NCBI RefSeq assembly: GCF_002778315.1
Contig: NZ_NESA01000001.1
Span: 62,001 to 126,000, forward strand
Length of the DNA: 64,000 bases
Direction of reading: 5' to 3'
Source of the DNA: Limnohabitans sp. JirII-31
GTDB taxonomy: Bacteria > Pseudomonadota > Gammaproteobacteria > Burkholderiales > Burkholderiaceae_C
A program made the translations under genes and the position numbers. Shown here one piece after another: positions 62,117-64,000 of this stretch (position 1 is the stretch's first letter; every line of letters begins with the position of its first letter). The notes below the pieces were generated by a model. It ran no database searches. It saw nothing but the letters and a program-made list of their open reading frames with translations, and had not been told where the DNA came from.

Positions 62117-62191
62117 CTGGGGGTATGGGTGGGGGCCGCTTCTTCATACTGTGTACAGAAAATCATCAGCGGCCCCCACCCATACCCCCAG
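62117..62191 (+). repeat. Hairpin element, copy 1 (24-nt arms, 27-nt loop)
   Basis: Arms at 62117-62140 and 62168-62191 are perfectly complementary over 24 nt and G-rich on the left side (start CTGGGGGTATGGG). The 27-nt loop is 62141-62167 with core CATACTGTGTACAGAAAA. The same loop, reversed and complemented and without any mismatch, forms the loop of copy 2, although the stems differ in sequence. There is no T-tract, so it is not a standard terminator. Confidence 0.9.
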
Positions 62192-62361
62192 TCTGCGGCT
62201 GGCTTGGCTGGCGCTCGCCGTGTTCATGCGCTGCAATGCACGATCTGAGCTGGCTTTTTTGTTGGCACGCAAATCACTTGTAACTTTCGTGGCTTCTGGA
62301 TTCTGGCGTCATGCTTGTGATTCAGCATGGGTTCCCGAAAGAACTTGCTCTCAACCCAACC

Positions 62362-62436
62362 GCAGGGGTGATGGGTGCGGCGGGCGATGATTTTCTGTAC
62401 ACAGTATGAAGAGCCCGCCGTACCCATCGCCCCTGC
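62362..62436 (-). repeat. Hairpin element, copy 2, inverted
   Basis: Arms at 62362-62385 and 62413-62436 pair over 24 nt with 22 Watson-Crick and two G-T pairs. The loop at 62386-62412 is the exact reverse complement of the copy 1 loop. Arm length, loop length and total length (75 nt) equal those of copy 1. The stems share only a loose GGGG...ATGGGT pattern with copy 1. The two copies are separated by 170 bp. Confidence 0.9.
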
Positions 62437-62539
62437 CGTTTCCGGCGCGAACGCTTCACAAGAACCATCACGCCAACAGAACCAGCAAACCCCAAAAGCA
62501 GTGACCGGCGCGAAATCTTCACGCCAGAAACACCCCAAC

Positions 62540-63784
62540 TCAGCGGTAGACCGGAAAGCGGCTGGTCAAAGCATGCACCTTGGCGCGCACGGCTGCGATG
62601 TTGGCTTCGTCGTGCGGGTTGTCCAACACGTCGGCAATCAAATTGGCGGTCATGCGCGCTTCTTCGTCCTTGAAACCACGCGTCGTCATCGCTGGGGTGC
62701 CAATGCGCACGCCGCTGGTGACGAAAGGTTTTTCGGGGTCGTTGGGGATGGCGTTCTTGTTGATCGTCATGTGGGCGGCGCCCAAGGCGGCTTCGGCTTC
62801 TTTGCCAGTGATCTTTTTCGAGCGCAGGTCCACCAACATCACGTGGCTTTGTGTGCCGCCGCTGACGATGCGCAGGCCGCGTTGGGTCAGCGTTTCGGCC
62901 ACGATGCGGGCGTTGGTAATGACTTGTTGTTGGTAAGCCTTGAACTCAGGCGCCAGGGCTTCTTTGAACGCCACGGCTTTGGCCGCGATGACGTGCATCA
63001 GCGGGCCGCCTTGCAGGCCAGGGAAGATGGCGCTGTTGATGGCTTTTTCGTGCTCGGCTTTCATCAAGATGATGCCGCCACGGGGGCCGCGCAGGCTCTT
63101 GTGGGTGGTGGAGGTCACCACATCGGCGTGAGGCACGGGGTTGGGGTAGACGCCTGCGGCGATCAAGCCGGCGTAGTGGGCCATGTCGACCAAGAAGATG
63201 GCACCCACGTCTTTGGCCACTTTGGCAAACCGTGCAAAGTCAATGTGCAGGCTGTAGGCCGAGGCACCGGCGATGATGAGTTTGGGCTTGCTCTCGTGGG
63301 CCTTTTTCTCCATCGCGTCGTAGTCGATTTCTTCTTTCTCGTTCAGACCGTAGGACACCACGTTGAACCACTTGCCACTCATGTTGAGCGCCATGCCGTG
63401 GGTCAGGTGACCGCCTTCGGCCAGGCTCATGCCCATGATGGTGTCGCCGGGCTTCAAGAAAGCCAAGAACACGGCTTCGTTGGCCGATGCGCCGCAATGC
63501 GGCTGCACGTTGGCCGCGTCGGCGCCAAAGATTTGTTTGATGCGGTCGATCGCCAGTTGCTCAGCCACGTCCACGTGTTCGCAACCGCCGTAATAGCGCT
63601 TGCCGGGGTAGCCTTCGGCGTATTTGTTGGTGAGCTGCGAGCCTTGGGCTTGCATGACGGCGGGGGAGGCGTAGTTTTCGCTGGCGATCAGCTCGATGTG
63701 GTGCTCTTGGCGCGCGTTTTCAGCCTGGATGGCGGCCCACAGTTCGGGGTCGGTCTGTTCGATCAAGATGTTGCGGTGGTACAT
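62540..63784 (-). CDS. glyA: Serine hydroxymethyltransferase
   Basis: A 414-residue SHMT interconverting serine and glycine with tetrahydrofolate. The N-terminal E-L-I-A-S-E-N-Y motif, [23 protein letters not shown] and the PLP lysine in [14 protein letters not shown] are all present. The ATG at 63784 gives the standard start; the frame open upstream is leader sequence. A ZTP-riboswitch-like leader precedes it, consistent with one-carbon control. Confidence 0.97.
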   Translation of the reverse strand: MYHRNILIEQTDPELWAAIQAENARQEHHIELIASENYASPAVMQAQGSQLTNKYAEGYPGKRYYGGCEHVDVAEQLAIDRIKQIFGADAANVQPHCGASANEAVFLAFLKPGDTIMGMSLAEGGHLTHGMALNMSGKWFNVVSYGLNEKEEIDYDAMEKKAHESKPKLIIAGASAYSLHIDFARFAKVAKDVGAIFLVDMAHYAGLIAAGVYPNPVPHADVVTSTTHKSLRGPRGGIILMKAEHEKAINSAIFPGLQGGPLMHVIAAKAVAFKEALAPEFKAYQQQVITNARIVAETLTQRGLRIVSGGTQSHVMLVDLRSKKITGKEAEAALGAAHMTINKNAIPNDPEKPFVTSGVRIGTPAMTTRGFKDEEARMTANLIADVLDNPHDEANIAAVRAKVHALTSRFPVYR

Positions 63785-63833
63785 GCTGGCAGTCCTAGTA
63801 GAGGTGGTCCCGGCGTGCCGATACATCGGCACA

Positions 63834-63915
63834 GGGCTGCCCAGGCGAACGGCAAAACACCTCAAGGGTTGAGGCTGCGCGCTTCCCAGTGGTCAAAACT
63901 CCACGTCAGCGGTGC
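63834..63915 (-). promoter_or_regulatory. Probable ZMP/ZTP (pfl) riboswitch upstream of glyA
   Basis: Read on the minus strand, the leader shows CTGAC, a GTGG-N8-CCAC hairpin, then TGGGAAGCG, and after a variable loop the conserved 3' segment CGCCTGGGCA (63847-63838). This order matches the pfl/ZTP aptamer, known upstream of glyA, purH and folD. A GTGCCGAT/ATCGGCAC hairpin (63815-63832) between aptamer and start codon could be the expression platform. Recognised from memory of the consensus, not by a covariance model. Confidence 0.62.
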
Positions 63916-63963
63916 GGGGCAGGGGCCCAGCACGCCTATCGCCAGTTGCGCGCGGGTCAGAGT

Positions 63964-64000
63964 TTAGCGTGATTCCTCGTCGTCTTTGGCGGCATCACGG
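63964..64000 (-). CDS. C-terminal end of an unidentified gene running off the window
   Basis: On the minus strand the frame is open from the right edge to a TAA at 63966-63964, reading a charged tail R-D-A-A-K-D-D-E-E-S-R. Such an acidic/basic tail is plausible for a real protein C-terminus, but 11 residues are too few for identification. The glyA leader starts about 50 bp downstream. Confidence 0.35.
   Translation of the reverse strand, partial: RDAAKDDEESR

Larger units (their letters stand above)
61982..62539. other. Intergenic region between glyA and nrdR, repeat-rich
   Basis: A 558-bp stretch with no convincing gene. It holds a hexamer array (62041-62106), two inverted copies of a hairpin element (62117-62191 and 62362-62436) and a near-perfect 18-bp direct repeat (62442-62459 and 62505-62522, 16 of 18 matching). 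The remaining ~170 bp between the hairpins shows nothing recognisable. Open frames here are repeat-driven and lack conserved features; the one from 62522 leftward (66 codons, GTG start) has a chance Tat-like R-R-S-L-L-L start. Confidence 0.7.

Noticed and set aside
61953-62166. Small minus-strand frames rich in Lys-Ala or Lys-Gly repeats
   Set aside because: They are produced by the (AAAGGC)n array, which has no stop codon in any frame; there is no conserved domain.
62141-62167. LexA (SOS) box within the hairpin loop, because of CTGTGTACAG
   Set aside because: The CTG and CAG halves are only four bases apart, while the LexA box has ten; no SOS gene follows.
62117-62436. Hairpin pair considered as CRISPR repeats, integron attC sites or Rho-independent terminators
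   Set aside because: Only two inverted copies with no regular spacers, no cas or integrase gene near, no recognised attC core sites, and no T-tract after the stems.
62375-63967. A 530-codon open frame on the plus strand opposite glyA
   Set aside because: It is antisense to an unmistakable SHMT, is rich in His/Gly/Val as expected for the shadow of a GC-rich gene, and starts inside a repeat element.

Overview
The window reads as a chromosomal segment of a betaproteobacterium of the order Burkholderiales, most likely family Comamonadaceae (Limnohabitans/Rhodoferax-like). This is inferred from protein character and gene order: greB near spoT-rpoZ-gmk-yicC, glnA-ntrB-ntrC, ybgC-tolQRA, a ribD-ribE-ribBA-ribH-nusB cluster, glyA-nrdR, and a Bug/TctC solute-binding protein. 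It is gene-dense, moderately GC-rich and mostly housekeeping. No phage, insertion sequence, integrase or CRISPR array is visible.

Layout. 0-2.1 kb: end of a molybdenum hydroxylase gene, a ModA-like protein without a signal peptide, and a glycine-zipper lipoprotein. 2.1-11.2 kb: greB, spoT, rpoZ, gmk and yicC, then rph, rdgB and hemW, a tRNA-Ser(TGA), rdgC and a TRIC channel. 11.3-15.9 kb: a catabolic operon (PhzS-like flavin monooxygenase, FAH-family hydrolase with a Tat-like leader, hydroxybenzoate-decarboxylase-like amidohydrolase, Bug binding protein) facing a marR gene across a palindromic operator. 15.9-23 kb: two alpha/beta hydrolases, rsuA, a beta-propeller protein, an atypical polysaccharide deacetylase, a sterol-desaturase-family enzyme, an EI24 membrane protein and a CinA-like protein. 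23-27.9 kb: glnA with two NtrC sites and a sigma-54 promoter, a coiled-coil secreted protein, ntrB and ntrC. 27.9-40.7 kb: xthA, folA, thyA, a RodZ-like protein, an FAD dehydrogenase, yihY, metY, aroC, an MFS transporter and an IclR regulator.

40.9-48.1 kb: a branched-chain-type ABC transporter (binding protein plus LivHMGF) is followed by an HPPD-like VOC protein, a TIM-barrel protein and a degenerate PcaB-like protein. The VOC and TIM-barrel proteins look like the two halves of a bacterial 3-dehydroshikimate dehydratase encoded separately and in reversed order. With the IclR regulator and its palindromes this suggests uptake of a shikimate-type or aromatic acid and conversion to protocatechuate. 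48.1-56.8 kb: an acyltransferase in the position usually held by tolB, then tolA, tolR, tolQ, ybgC, an aminotransferase and the riboflavin genes, where RibBA has a degenerate GTP cyclohydrolase II half. 56.9-58.5 kb: a hipBA toxin-antitoxin module with a clear promoter and several palindromes. 58.6-61.5 kb: minor pilins fimT-pilV-pilW-pilX-pilE without pilY1. 61.5-64 kb: nrdR and glyA, the latter behind a probable ZTP riboswitch.

The most unusual structure lies between glyA and nrdR. Two 75-nt units in opposite orientation each have 24-nt arms around a 27-nt loop. The loop is identical between copies, while the stems differ in sequence but each stays self-complementary. Next to them is an 11-unit GCCTTT hexamer array. 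Neither is explained by a known element family that I recognise.
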